54,844 nt of DNA from assembly GCA_030849805.1 (NCBI GenBank), contig JASANZ010002148.1:1-54844 (forward strand). Reading direction: 5' to 3'. Source of the DNA: Sergeia podlipaevii. Lineage: Eukaryota; Euglenozoa; Kinetoplastea; Trypanosomatida; Trypanosomatidae. The translations under genes and the position numbers were made by a program. Each line of letters begins with the position of its first letter. The first letter of the stretch is position 1. Positions 32,320 through 41,461 of the stretch are shown piece by piece. The notes under the pieces were generated by a model. That model was given only the letters and a program-made list of their open reading frames with translations, searched no databases and was not told the DNA's origin.

Positions 32320-32871
32320 TACTACTGTTCCCTTTATGCTTTTTTTCCCGGGTAGGTGGGTGAAACTATGCCTTGCACTTTAAAAAAAGAAAATAATCTT
32401 TCTTTCAAGACTTCCCCCCCCCCTTAGACTTTTTTTAAAAAAAAGTATTGCTCGTTATTCTCTTGTTGCGATGTACTTCCTATTGTACACAAGTGGTGAA
32501 GATACGCCATCCAGCAAGAAAATAAATCAGATAAAACAGATGGTACAGACAGAAAAAAAAAAAGAGACAGTGAGGGAAAAAAGTAGCAGCACAAAAACAT
32601 AATGCATTACGGGCGTCGCTTTTTTTTTTTTTAACTGTTGTTGTTGTTTCCCTTTGACTCGCGCGCCTTTGCACAAGGAGAGAAAAGCCTACAGCATTCC
32701 CTTCACAGAGAAAGAGAGAGAGCTACATCGCAGCAGCGCAATAGCTAGTGAAAATTTTTTTACTTTGCTTGACTTCGCCACGGTAAAACAGCAACAACGA
32801 CAACACAACATCAAAAAGAGCGAGCAAAAACACAAATCACAAGAGAACAACTAGCCGACTTGCATCTCGCG

Positions 32872-32907
<36 letters not shown>

Positions 32908-32934
32908 GAGAAAGAAAAACAGCTGCTTCCCAGT
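32320..32934. other. Intergenic region with AC repeat
   Basis: About 0.6 kb without a gene between the propeller gene and the 1873-aa gene. It holds a long AC repeat 30 bases past the propeller stop codon and A/T homopolymers. A plausible splice acceptor for the 1873-aa gene is the AG at 32325-32326, with only a weak pyrimidine tract. Confidence 0.75.
32875..32905. repeat. (AC)n microsatellite
   Basis: About fifteen AC units on the plus strand, hence (GU)n in the mRNA, starting about 30 nt after the stop codon of the propeller gene. It lies in that gene's 3' UTR unless polyadenylation is extremely early. Confidence 0.97.
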
Positions 32935-34557
32935 TTAGTGCCCAGTGGCTCCGTAAGAGCGCACAGTCGTACTCTGGAGGAGAGTAATGGACTCTTGAGA
33001 CTTCTCCGCTTCACTAAGCTCCACCGGGACCGAGAAGCACCTCTTCCCTTGCTGGTAAATCAAGTACACTGCGAGCACCGCCAATACGGCTACGAGTACA
33101 CTTGACCAGATGCGTGCGGCTGTGCAGAGCGCCACGTAGCGAAACCGCCCATCTGGACGCAGCTCGTAGCAATAGGGAATGTTGTACTGGTGCTCCAGCA
33201 ACATAGAGGTAATAAACTCTGGTTGATCTGGCAGTTGCTTCGTAAAGAAGCCCAAATAGGGGGTGGGACCTAGAGAAGTCTTGAGGTCGGACAGGAACGG
33301 GGAGGCGTACGAGTTGATGCGACGCCCATTGCGGTCGGCAACAAGTATCAGGTCTCGCGACGGGTTCTCGTAGAGGCCGCTGGCTGCGTGCAACGGACTG
33401 GGCTGTGTAATACGAAAAAGTCTCCCTGCACGAACGCCGCCACCTGGTTGCTCGAGCTGGCGCTGTTGCTGAGACTGCAAGAGAGAAGACCCGCCAGCGG
33501 TCGCTTCGCCGGGCTTCGCGGAGGTAAAGCGGATCATATATGCCATACCATCCTCCTTACTGGTTACGTAGATGTACGGCACTCCATATTGACGCACGAC
33601 GCGACCGTCCGCAAGTACTGTGGTTGGGGCGTTGTAGAGACGATCAGGGAAGGCGACCTGGACAGGGGAAGGTACATTGATGCCAAACAGGCGGTCCCCG
33701 GTATCAGGGTCAAACACGTGCACCGTGCTGGTAGCGATATCGCAGGCAACCAGATAGTGCATCATTTCGCTGCTGTTGTCCACTGAGAAGGCCCCAGGTG
33801 GAGCGGTGCCTTCCACCAGCGACTGCGGCAGCAGCGGCGACATGGCGAGACCACGAACGGAGTTCATGAAGTACGCACTGCTCCACGTGGAGGCGAAGAG
33901 CCCGGTATTATCAGGAATGCCGCTGGAAAAGTTCTCAAAACGGCTGCTGATGCCGGTGTCGAGTGCGTCGTTCGGAGGAAGTGCGCTCTTCACGTTGGGC
34001 GCCGGCTCCCAGATTGGATACCGCGGAGCGCCTCTTGCATTCTTGGTCGACTTGGGGGGTGACTTGAGCACGTATTTGGAAATGCTCATTGTGTTCTGGT
34101 TGGAGACAAACAGATCGTGTGTGACGGGGTGAAACACCATGTCAAAAGGATGATCGAGCAAAGGATTGCGCTTGTCTTGCTGTACCACGGTAAAGAGGTA
34201 GTCGCGTGTGCAGTCGGACCTGAGGCTGTGGTTCACAAGACCGTTTCCGCTCACAGCGAAGATACGACTATAGGCACCCTTTGCGCTGGATACGTACAGG
34301 TAGCCACCAGGGCCAAAGCGCATTGCGCGCAGCTTATCCACCTTTACGTCACTTGGGAAAGAGTTACTGTTGATCACCTCGCCAATGTAGTTTCCTTGAG
34401 TGTCGAAGGACCAAATGTTATCGCCCATGTTTGATGTCACATAAATCACGCGCGTATTGCCGTTTGATGGGCAGTAGGCGCTCACGTTGATGGCTGCACA
34501 CACTAGCAGCAGCAGGAGCACAAGGGGCAGCGCAAGTATCGTAGTAACCTTCGCCAT
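32935..34557 (-). CDS. Type I membrane protein with luminal beta-propeller
   Basis: A 540-aa protein. Residues 1-27 form a signal peptide (a leucine-rich core ending near NVSA). The body shows NHL/YVTN-like propeller repeats: VIYVTSNMGDNIWSFD, GGYLYVSSAKG, HPFDMVFHPVTHDLFVSNQN, DRDLILVAD-type strands, giving perhaps six blades. A single membrane span lies near residues 478-500 (WSSVLVAVLAVLAVYLIY). The short cytosolic tail carries an acidic dileucine sequence, ESITLL, of the kind read by AP adaptors for endosomal or lysosomal sorting. The predicted topology is lumen or outside for the propeller and cytosol for the tail. The ligand is unknown. It looks like a conserved trypanosomatid family rather than a named enzyme. 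The start is supported by a strong upstream splice acceptor. Confidence 0.85.
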   Translation of the reverse strand: MAKVTTILALPLVLLLLLVCAAINVSAYCPSNGNTRVIYVTSNMGDNIWSFDTQGNYIGEVINSNSFPSDVKVDKLRAMRFGPGGYLYVSSAKGAYSRIFAVSGNGLVNHSLRSDCTRDYLFTVVQQDKRNPLLDHPFDMVFHPVTHDLFVSNQNTMSISKYVLKSPPKSTKNARGAPRYPIWEPAPNVKSALPPNDALDTGISSRFENFSSGIPDNTGLFASTWSSAYFMNSVRGLAMSPLLPQSLVEGTAPPGAFSVDNSSEMMHYLVACDIATSTVHVFDPDTGDRLFGINVPSPVQVAFPDRLYNAPTTVLADGRVVRQYGVPYIYVTSKEDGMAYMIRFTSAKPGEATAGGSSLLQSQQQRQLEQPGGGVRAGRLFRITQPSPLHAASGLYENPSRDLILVADRNGRRINSYASPFLSDLKTSLGPTPYLGFFTKQLPDQPEFITSMLLEHQYNIPYCYELRPDGRFRYVALCTAARIWSSVLVAVLAVLAVYLIYQQGKRCFSVPVELSEAEKSQESITLLQSTTVRSYGATGH

Positions 34558-34586
34558 CTTGATTTACCGTATAATAGAGAAGTGCG

Positions 34587-34621
34587 CTTTGTTTGTGTGT
34601 GAGAGGGAGAAAGAGAGAAGA
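34587..34621 (-). promoter_or_regulatory. Predicted trans-splice acceptor for the propeller gene
   Basis: A strong CT-rich tract (34600-34621) on the coding strand leads to the first AG at 34587-34588, giving a 5' UTR of about 29 nt. Confidence 0.65.
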
Positions 34622-34696
34622 ATATGAAGTGAACACAAGTTCACTTTTCCTTTCCTTTTTTTCTTTGTGAGGTTCGATAAGCTACTGTAACCAGAA

Positions 34697-34714
34697 ATAT
34701 ATATATATATATAT
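34697..34714. repeat. (AT)n microsatellite
   Basis: About nine AT units in the spacer between the SSADH and propeller genes. Confidence 0.95.
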
Positions 34715-35128
34715 TAAAAAATGGAGATTATAGAAAATAGAAATAAAAATACTGTACGTATGCCATTGAAAATAAAATAGAGATGAACACACCTATGCAA
34801 TGAGTACTGTGCACGTATACATACATGAAAAAAAAAATGGATTCCAAAATTGATGTTTAGTTGTAACACGCCTGTAAAGAAGAAAATGTGATATCTCAAT
34901 GTTCGCCGTGGCAGAATAGCGTAGCCCCTTTTCTTCGTCTTTTTTTCAAAAACGGTACGCATAAAAAAAAAAAAAAAATGATTCGATACGTACATGAAAC
35001 ACTGCAGTGGCGATAAAAAATTATTGATAGCGACTCGTCAAAGAGAAAAAATAAAATAAAGAGACCGCCAAATGTATGTATATATGTATATATATATGTA
35101 TGCTACGCACCATTCTCCACTCGGTATG

Positions 35129-36646
35129 CTACACAGTTGACAGAAGCACATACTTAATGTCTACATAGGGCTCAATACCATACTTGGAGCCGTCGCGACC
35201 GAGACCGCTCTCCTTCACACCACCAAACGGCGCGCACGGTGCAGAAAGAGCGCAGTCATTCACGCCAACCATGCCGAACTGCAGTGCAGCCGCCACACGA
35301 TGCTGGCGACGGTAGTCGTTCGTGTAAACATACGACGCAAGACCGGCCTTGGTAGAGTTTGCAAGCGCCAATGCCTCCTCTTCACTGTCAAACTCCACAA
35401 GAGGGATCACGGGTCCAAACAGCTCCTCTTGGCAGCAGCGGCAGGCATCGTGATTGGCGCGACTGATGACGGTGGGCTCGAAGAAGTAGCCAGCGCCGTT
35501 GACTGTCATCGACTTTCCACCCACCTCTACGACTGCACCATGTGCAACCCCGTCGGCGACGACCTCCTCCAAGTGTGTAACAGCGCGTTTGCAGATGAGG
35601 GCACCGACACGCGCCTCGGGGTCAAAACTATTGCCCACTCTCACCTCTCTCACTTTTTTGACGAGCAGTTGCTTAAACTGCTCATACACCCCAGCCTGCA
35701 CGAGCACGCGGTTAACGCAGATGCACGTCTGACCAGCGCTGCGAAACTTGGCTCCAATGACTCCGTCCACCGCACGAGGCACGTCAGCGTCGTCAAAGAC
35801 AAGCACTGGGGCATTTCCGCCGAGCTCCATCCCTAACTTCTTCATCGTCTCCGCGGCGCCACGGTAAAGATGTTTGCCGACACGCGTTGACCCGGTAAAG
35901 GCCAACTTCCGCACCACAAAGCTCTCCAGCATGGCGTCGCCAATGTGGGTGGCATCGCCGGTGATGACATTGAACACGCCAGGGGGCAGGCCGGCCTCCT
36001 GCGCAGCCTGAGCAAGCGCTAACGCGCTAAACGGAGTGAGCTCCGAGGGCTTTACCACGACCGTGCATCCGGCCGCAATGGCACCGGCGGCAGCGCGGGA
36101 AATCATAGATGCCGGGAAATTCCAAGGCGTAACAATGCCCACGACACCAACAGGCTGTTTCAAGACAGTGGTCTGCACCCCGGGACGAGGGCCGGGGATG
36201 ATGTCACCGTAGATGCGCTCAGCCTCACCAGCATACCACTCTGTGAAGCGCTGAGCGTAAAGCACCTCACCAACGCCTTCAGCGAGTACCTTGCCAGATT
36301 CACGAGACAAGATGGCCCCCATAGCGTCCTTGTTTTTCTCAAGCAAGTCAGCCCAGCGACGGACCATCACGGCACGCTCGCGCGGCATCACGTTGCGCCA
36401 TGATTCAAATGCCTTCTGTGCAGCTGCAATGGCGGCGTCGCTCTCGGGCTTGCCAAAGTTAGGTACCTCCCCAATAATTTCGTTAGTGCATGGGTCCTCC
36501 ACTGAGATGCAAGCACCAAATCCAGTCACCCACTGCCCGTCAATGTAGCAAACTGGTTTCTCTGTTATGTGGGTGCACTTGGCGTAGAACGCAGGGGTTG
36601 ACCAGTTGAAAGGCTTTGTAGCCACGATATTGAAGAGTTTGGACAT
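35129..36646 (-). CDS. Succinate-semialdehyde dehydrogenase (ALDH family)
   Basis: A 505-aa aldehyde dehydrogenase that oxidises succinate semialdehyde to succinate with NAD(P)+. Family motifs are intact: TPWNFP (173-178), KPSELTP (199-205), FTGSTRVGK (250-258), the catalytic Glu in MELGGNAP (E274) and the catalytic Cys in SAGQTCICVNR (C308). The GQTCxC form and the NAP after ELGG are typical of SSADH/GabD. The second Cys two residues on (C310) matches the redox-switch pair known in human SSADH. The length is slightly above bacterial GabD (about 482 aa). The first ~25 residues are basic or neutral and could be a weak mitochondrial signal. No peroxisomal/glycosomal C-terminal tripeptide is present (ends STV). 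Related semialdehyde dehydrogenases are possible, so the substrate is inferred from motifs. Confidence 0.9.
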   Translation of the reverse strand: MSKLFNIVATKPFNWSTPAFYAKCTHITEKPVCYIDGQWVTGFGACISVEDPCTNEIIGEVPNFGKPESDAAIAAAQKAFESWRNVMPRERAVMVRRWADLLEKNKDAMGAILSRESGKVLAEGVGEVLYAQRFTEWYAGEAERIYGDIIPGPRPGVQTTVLKQPVGVVGIVTPWNFPASMISRAAAGAIAAGCTVVVKPSELTPFSALALAQAAQEAGLPPGVFNVITGDATHIGDAMLESFVVRKLAFTGSTRVGKHLYRGAAETMKKLGMELGGNAPVLVFDDADVPRAVDGVIGAKFRSAGQTCICVNRVLVQAGVYEQFKQLLVKKVREVRVGNSFDPEARVGALICKRAVTHLEEVVADGVAHGAVVEVGGKSMTVNGAGYFFEPTVISRANHDACRCCQEELFGPVIPLVEFDSEEEALALANSTKAGLASYVYTNDYRRQHRVAAALQFGMVGVNDCALSAPCAPFGGVKESGLGRDGSKYGIEPYVDIKYVLLSTV

Positions 36647-37863
36647 TTCTTGCCCCCTTTTTTCTCCCTTTTCGATTGGTTCTCTGTGAAAAAAACAAAA
36701 CCAGAAGTAGAGGAGGAAAAAAAAGTTGGACTTGAAGCAATATATAATATAGTACTTGATACTTAGTGCCTTTGTATGCTCTATATTCGTGAGAAGTGTC
36801 AGACATTTAGGAAAAAAAAAAAAAAGAAAGAAAGATAAAGTTTATTCAGGTATGCTAATATGCAACCTCAAGAAAAAAAAAAAGAGATTTTTCCACTAAT
36901 TCATACGTCCCTTCCATAGGAGTCTATTGTACAACACATAGAAGGAGAAAGAGAGAGAATCAGCTCAACTACAAAGCCCTCCTCCCCATGATACTGCAAT
37001 TCCTTCCTCACTTGCGCAGCACTTCTGATATTGTTGTATACTCTTTTTCTCTTATAATTCTTCAGCGGAACATGTAACGTGATGCCTCACTACCTTGCTG
37101 ATCTAGTACACAATGATACTCAACCTTTCCAATTGTGCCTCTTTCCACTATTTTTCTTTCCCCCCAAATCTCTCTCTCTTCCATATTCCTACCGTACATT
37201 AGAAGAAGAAGAAAAGAAAAGAAATCAATGCCAGTAAGGAAGCAATACAAAGAAAAAAAAGGAAGAAAAAGACACTTGAAAAAATAAACTACAAATAAAA
37301 AAGGAAATAAATAAGAAAAAAAAGGGAGTGATATTGCGTTCCCCTTTTTGTTGTCCCCTACTATGCAAATGAAGAGTATCATATCATCTTCTTGACATGC
37401 ACCGATTTCATTCACTAATATTTTTTTTCCCAAAAAAAGAAAAAAAGAAATGACAGCAACACACTGTTTATTGCTGCAACTACTACTAAAAAAAATATTG
37501 AGAAAATAAATAAATATAATATAATATAATATGCCAACCATGCATTTGGCAAGCTGACTACACTACTTGTTGTATAGGGTTATATCTAGCCTCGCTTCCC
37601 CTCTTCAACTCTTTCCTTAAAATTTTCATTTCAAATCTGATCGAGACGCGTGCACACTCAAAAGAAAAGGCAAAGGAGACGAGACACCCCCAAAACAACA
37701 GGAAAACACCAGCACCACCACGCCACACCCTAAAACACGTGCATACAGATGCGGATAGCGCTTGGTGACCGCACCCAAGCGAGAAAGGGGTGGGGAGACC
37801 GCGCACACACCGTCCCCCTTCCTGCCACCGTGAAGACGCCTATAGCAGAGTCCCAGAGCATTC
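36647..37863. other. Intergenic region between the 104-aa gene and SSADH
   Basis: About 1.2 kb. The part next to the 104-aa gene (about 37660-37863) is clearly richer in G+C than other spacers here and is probably its 3' UTR. The rest is A/T-rich with homopolymers and a TAATA repeat near 37516-37531. A 159-codon open frame at 37062-37541 on the coding strand has a homopolymer-driven Phe/Leu-rich composition and I do not call it a gene. Confidence 0.7.
36683..36706 (-). promoter_or_regulatory. Predicted trans-splice acceptor for the SSADH gene
   Basis: On the coding strand a T-rich tract ends in CAC followed by AG at 36683-36684, leaving a 5' UTR of about 36 nt. Confidence 0.65.
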
Positions 37864-38178
37864 TTACTCCACGCTGTCGGGGAGGTTCCTGTACACGGTG
37901 TCCATCTGGGGACCCCAGGCGTCGGCCCACTGGTAGCCAGTGCCGAGCTTCCTGCGCCAGACGCGGAAGTAGTCCTCCTTGTAGCTGTATCGCCGGTGGA
38001 TGCGGCTACCCTGAGAAGTGAAGATGCACCACATGACGAGGAAGTAGCCAGCGACAACACCGGCGGCCGCCTTGTACACGGGGAACTTCATGTGGTCGTA
38101 GTTGGTGTAGCAGCGGGCATTCTTAGCCGTGAGCCCGAGCTCGCGGGTCACGTTTGTGGTGAGAGCACGACGAAACAT
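37864..38178 (-). CDS. Small single-span mitochondrial-type membrane protein
   Basis: A 104-aa protein. The N terminus (MFRRALTTNVTRELGL) is basic and amphipathic, like a mitochondrial presequence. One membrane span lies at about residues 35-55 (YKAAAGVVAGYFLVMWCIF), followed by a basic, aromatic-rich C-terminal part (RIHRRYSYKEDYFRVWRRKLG). That layout is common in small inner-membrane subunits of the respiratory chain or ATP synthase of trypanosomatids, but I cannot name the subunit. The open frame extends 52 codons upstream. However, a good splice acceptor at 38220-38221 falls inside that extension, so the Met at 38178 is chosen. Third positions are strongly G/C, as in well-expressed genes nearby such as SSADH. 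Confidence 0.8.
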   Translation of the reverse strand: MFRRALTTNVTRELGLTAKNARCYTNYDHMKFPVYKAAAGVVAGYFLVMWCIFTSQGSRIHRRYSYKEDYFRVWRRKLGTGYQWADAWGPQMDTVYRNLPDSVE

Positions 38179-38721
38179 AGTTGTTTGCAAACTGGATTTT
38201 TCTTTAAAATCAATTCCTACTTGAAAAGCGCAGAATAAAAGGGAGGAGAAACAAAACAACAAAAGAAATAAGGAATATATGTATATAGAGGAAAAGGTAT
38301 GCTTTTGTATACGCATTTGCAAGTATGGGATCACACTACATCACACACAAAAGATAAGCACTAGAAGTTTTTCGTCCAAGATACAAAAATGTTGAAATTG
38401 GTATAATACTAGTATACAGATAAAAGAGAATTTCGCAAAACCTCTTTTGCTTTCATCGCTGAAATACGAAGAAAACAACCAAAATAATCAAAAGGAAAAC
38501 GTTATTTTTTTTTTTTTTAAAGAGAAGAAGCAGTGCCAAATGGCTTCTATTCTCGCAATTACATTCAGACATCGCCTACATAGAGAAAAAGAAAAGTACA
38601 ACACACATGCGCACACTGATATATGTAAGAAAGCAGTTTGCAGAAAGGAGGGGGAAGAGGGGGTGGGGGAGGTGAGCAATCAAGTGTGTACATCGTATCT
38701 CCTTTACGCTTCTCCCTCTAT
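38179..38721. other. Intergenic region between the TPR gene and the 104-aa gene
   Basis: About 0.54 kb without a gene. It holds the splice signals of the 104-aa gene and, close to the TPR stop codon, a G-rich run at 38647-38672 that is C-rich on the coding strand. Confidence 0.8.
38220..38269 (-). promoter_or_regulatory. Predicted trans-splice acceptor for the 104-aa gene
   Basis: A pyrimidine-rich stretch (38225-38269 on the coding strand) is followed by the AG at 38220-38221. The 5' UTR would be about 41 nt. This site decides the start codon of the gene. Confidence 0.6.
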
Positions 38722-40791
38722 TTAACTTTGAGAAACCTCTGCGGCACGCTTTGCTTTACGGCCAATGTCATTTCCTATTGCCAGAGTTGCTACTGGACCT
38801 GTGCCATTGCGAGTATGCAGACGAGTGCGTGCTCCTGTGATCATCGAGAGCTCATCCGCTGGCGCATTGCTTTCCACAAAATCTTTGAATGTAGTGTGCG
38901 CTGGCCCAATCGGCCCCGACATGCACTTGCCAAGCTCCTCCTTACTGTAGTACTGTTTGACACTCGCTCTCGCCGCAGCCGCTGCGCTACCACCACCATT
39001 TTCCCCCACTGCTTCCGCGTCATCCTGCACATCAAGCAAGACTTTCGCAATACGAGCGCTTGGCCTCCCGTAGAGAGCAACGGCACGGTTCGCAACTGGC
39101 TTAAAACTGCGAGGTGCGTGATCACGTGATACTTGTGCCCTGTCATCGTCCTCTTTGCCTGGCAGGATGCGTGGAAGCTGGCCATGCTTCCCTCTCCGCT
39201 CCTTTCCGACCTTGGTGGTCTCTGGGACGTCCTCTAGCGTACCAAGATAACGGTGAATGAAGGCTCGGATATGTTGGTCTGCAGGTTGCAGCTGTTGACA
39301 GGAGAGGACATCACGTAAGCCGTAGCGGGGCTCGTTGAGCTGAAAGCGGCACAGCGCGCGGTGATAGTAAAACAATGGCTCGCGGTCACATGTCTTGATT
39401 GCGTTGGTGAATTCCCGCTCCGCCTCCTTGACTTTTCCGAGTGAGTGGAGCTTTCGACCCCACACATCGTGCAGAAAGGCAACTCGGCTGCTAGCAACGG
39501 GGTCATCAGGATTAATGTTGAGAATGCACCTGTAGTCCTGCAGAGCGTTTTCAAAGTCCTCTAACTTCACATAGCAGTCGCCACGAGCAAGCAGTACGAG
39601 GACGTTATCAGAGCGCCACTTGAGGCTTTCAGAGTAGTAGCTGACCGCCTCTTGCAGACCGGACTCTCCATCAAGGTTGGAGCCAATGCTGAAGAGTACT
39701 GACGTCATTGTCTCCACGGCTTCCTTGTGCGTACCGTTGGTCTCCTTGATGCAGCGGAAGAGGTCCTTGACGCTCTTCTTGGCATCCCCAGCGTCAATTA
39801 AAATGCGTGCGCGGGTGAAGAGAAGTTCCACATCCCCCGGATCGACCTCGATGCACTTGCTAATGGTGCCCAGGTCGATCTTTTCGAGGGCATTGCGACG
39901 ATAGCGTTGATACTTTTCAAGATACACATGCTTTGCAATGGTAAGACTGCTTTCATAGCGAACATGACTGACAAGCTCCTCTAGTAACATACGAGCTGGC
40001 CGAAACGCTTGTCGATTGCAGTAGAGTTGGATCAAAAGAGAACAGGACTGCACAACGTAGTCAGGGTAGAGCTCCTTGTGTGCCTCGAGCTGAAACTCCG
40101 CTTCCTCTTCTCTATCCAGCGCGATAAGGTAAACACACTTGTGCAGCTCAATGGCAGCATTGTGGCCGTCTGGGCACAGCTCTAAAGCGTCTTTCGCGTA
40201 TCGAAGCGCCTGAGTGAAATCGGACATGTTGAAGAGAACCAAACTGAGGCCATCGAGAAGCCCAATAAGACGCTGCTTCACTGCTGCAGTGTCAATTCCG
40301 CTATCATTACTAAATGCCTCATTGCTAGTGCGTCCATTCATGTCTGGCTTTGGCACCCGAATTCCTTCCTCTTGCTGTTCTACAGCATTACTACTAGTGG
40401 GAACTGAAATGCCCACCGGCTCCCTGGCTGGGGTGCGACTCGTATCAGGGATAGGACTACTTACCCCAAAGGAGTACAAGAGCAGTTGCTCTTGCTCCTT
40501 CGCCTTAGCTTTAGCCTGGAGTCGTGCTCGAGTGGTGAGGACCCACAGCGCTCTACGGTAGTACCGCACTGCAGACTGCAGATCACACAGGAATACATAG
40601 CACTCAGCTAGCGCGGCCAGCGGGTTGGCGTTCTCCGGAGCAAAGAAGGAGGACTCCTGAAAAGCCAGCACGGCTTCCTGCAGTCCCCCACTCAGCATGT
40701 GCCCCACACCTGTGTCGTACATCTCGAGGGCTCGCGCAGTGCCTATGCCAAGAGCAGCACCACCGCCGCTTTGTCGCTGGGAATCAGACAT
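38722..40791 (-). CDS. TPR-repeat protein, TTC16-like
   Basis: A 689-aa protein built largely of tetratricopeptide repeats. Repeats are visible near residues 25-90 (AVLAFQESSFFAPENANPLAALAE), 190-240 (ALRYAKDALELCPDG), 300-345 (ISKCIEVDPGDVELLFTRARILID) and 380-510 (a run with ARGDCYVKLEDFENALQDY, then AEREFTNAIKTCDREPLFYYHRALCRF and GLRDVLSCQQLQP). The order and wording of the last units resemble the vertebrate TTC16 family. The region at about 110-150 and the last 160 residues are low complexity and basic. TPR arrays bind other proteins. TTC16-type proteins are found mainly in ciliated organisms, so a flagellar role is a fair guess. The general TPR call is firm, the TTC16 link is moderate. 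Confidence 0.85.
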   Translation of the reverse strand: MSDSQRQSGGGAALGIGTARALEMYDTGVGHMLSGGLQEAVLAFQESSFFAPENANPLAALAECYVFLCDLQSAVRYYRRALWVLTTRARLQAKAKAKEQEQLLLYSFGVSSPIPDTSRTPAREPVGISVPTSSNAVEQQEEGIRVPKPDMNGRTSNEAFSNDSGIDTAAVKQRLIGLLDGLSLVLFNMSDFTQALRYAKDALELCPDGHNAAIELHKCVYLIALDREEEAEFQLEAHKELYPDYVVQSCSLLIQLYCNRQAFRPARMLLEELVSHVRYESSLTIAKHVYLEKYQRYRRNALEKIDLGTISKCIEVDPGDVELLFTRARILIDAGDAKKSVKDLFRCIKETNGTHKEAVETMTSVLFSIGSNLDGESGLQEAVSYYSESLKWRSDNVLVLLARGDCYVKLEDFENALQDYRCILNINPDDPVASSRVAFLHDVWGRKLHSLGKVKEAEREFTNAIKTCDREPLFYYHRALCRFQLNEPRYGLRDVLSCQQLQPADQHIRAFIHRYLGTLEDVPETTKVGKERRGKHGQLPRILPGKEDDDRAQVSRDHAPRSFKPVANRAVALYGRPSARIAKVLLDVQDDAEAVGENGGGSAAAAARASVKQYYSKEELGKCMSGPIGPAHTTFKDFVESNAPADELSMITGARTRLHTRNGTGPVATLAIGNDIGRKAKRAAEVSQS

Positions 40792-41461
40792 TTAGATAAT
40801 TCTCTCTAATTCTGACAAACAAAAGAGAAAAGAAAAGCGTGTGCCAAATTGGTCGCAAAGCCAAAAAAAGAAAAGAAAGAGGCCTGCTCTCCGCTGCAGG
40901 AGGCCCCCCACCAATGTTAGATAACTATAGTGTGCTTCAGTGCTTGAGTGTGAGAAAGCAGATATATATAACACATATTGAGAAAAAAAGACAGTGGGAT
41001 CACATATGATAAAAATGAAAAATAATTTCAGCAAGTCCCATAAACGACTTTCCTCTGCGTATGAAGCAACAAAAAGGCTCACAATCAGCAGTTCCAAATC
41101 ACACTCTCCTTTTCGTTGTTATTCTATTGCTACTTTTTATCAATTAAGCGTACAGTTTCCTTTCCCTTCCCCGCGATCTGTCCACCCACAGCCTTCATAT
41201 GAGAAAAGTAATAGAGATAGAAGGAAAACTTAGGAAAACAACAACAAAAAAAAAGGAACGAAAAGAGAAGGAAAGACGCTGTTAACCGCATTAGGCACAA
41301 ACCACTACAAACAAATGTGCAATTACTTAACACACACACACATAATATATATGAAAGAGAAAATGGACGAGGAAGTAAAGCATTGTGAGTGGGGAAAGAA
41401 GAGACACTCTTTTTCTTATGAACAATTCTCCATTCTTTTTTCTTTGTCCTCCCCCCTCCTT
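40792..41461. other. Intergenic region between the XRN and TPR genes
   Basis: About 0.67 kb without a gene. It contains A runs, a short AC repeat near 41332-41342 and the splice signals of the TPR gene. Confidence 0.8.
40812..40837 (-). promoter_or_regulatory. Predicted trans-splice acceptor for the TPR gene
   Basis: A CT-rich tract on the coding strand leads to the AG at 40812-40813, about 21 nt before the start codon. Confidence 0.65.

Larger units (their letters stand above)
34558..35128. other. Intergenic region between SSADH and propeller genes
   Basis: About 0.57 kb with no gene. An (AT)n tract lies at 34697-34714 and TA-rich sequence near 35076-35100, with several A and T runs. Confidence 0.8.

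Noticed and set aside
34666..34690. A GGTTCGA sequence reminiscent of a tRNA T-arm
   Set aside because: The flanking bases do not form the paired T-stem and no anticodon or acceptor arm is nearby.
37062..37541. A 159-codon open frame on the minus strand, Phe/Leu-rich
   Set aside because: The composition follows T-rich homopolymers in a spacer. No family resemblance and no clear splice signal were seen.
37626..38060. A 144-codon minus-strand frame overlapping the 104-aa gene
   Set aside because: It is out of frame with the chosen gene and Ser/Arg/Thr-rich as expected from frame shift of a G/C-rich gene.
38179..38334. A 52-codon upstream extension of the 104-aa protein
   Set aside because: Its composition reflects pyrimidine tracts, and a good splice acceptor at 38220 lies inside it.
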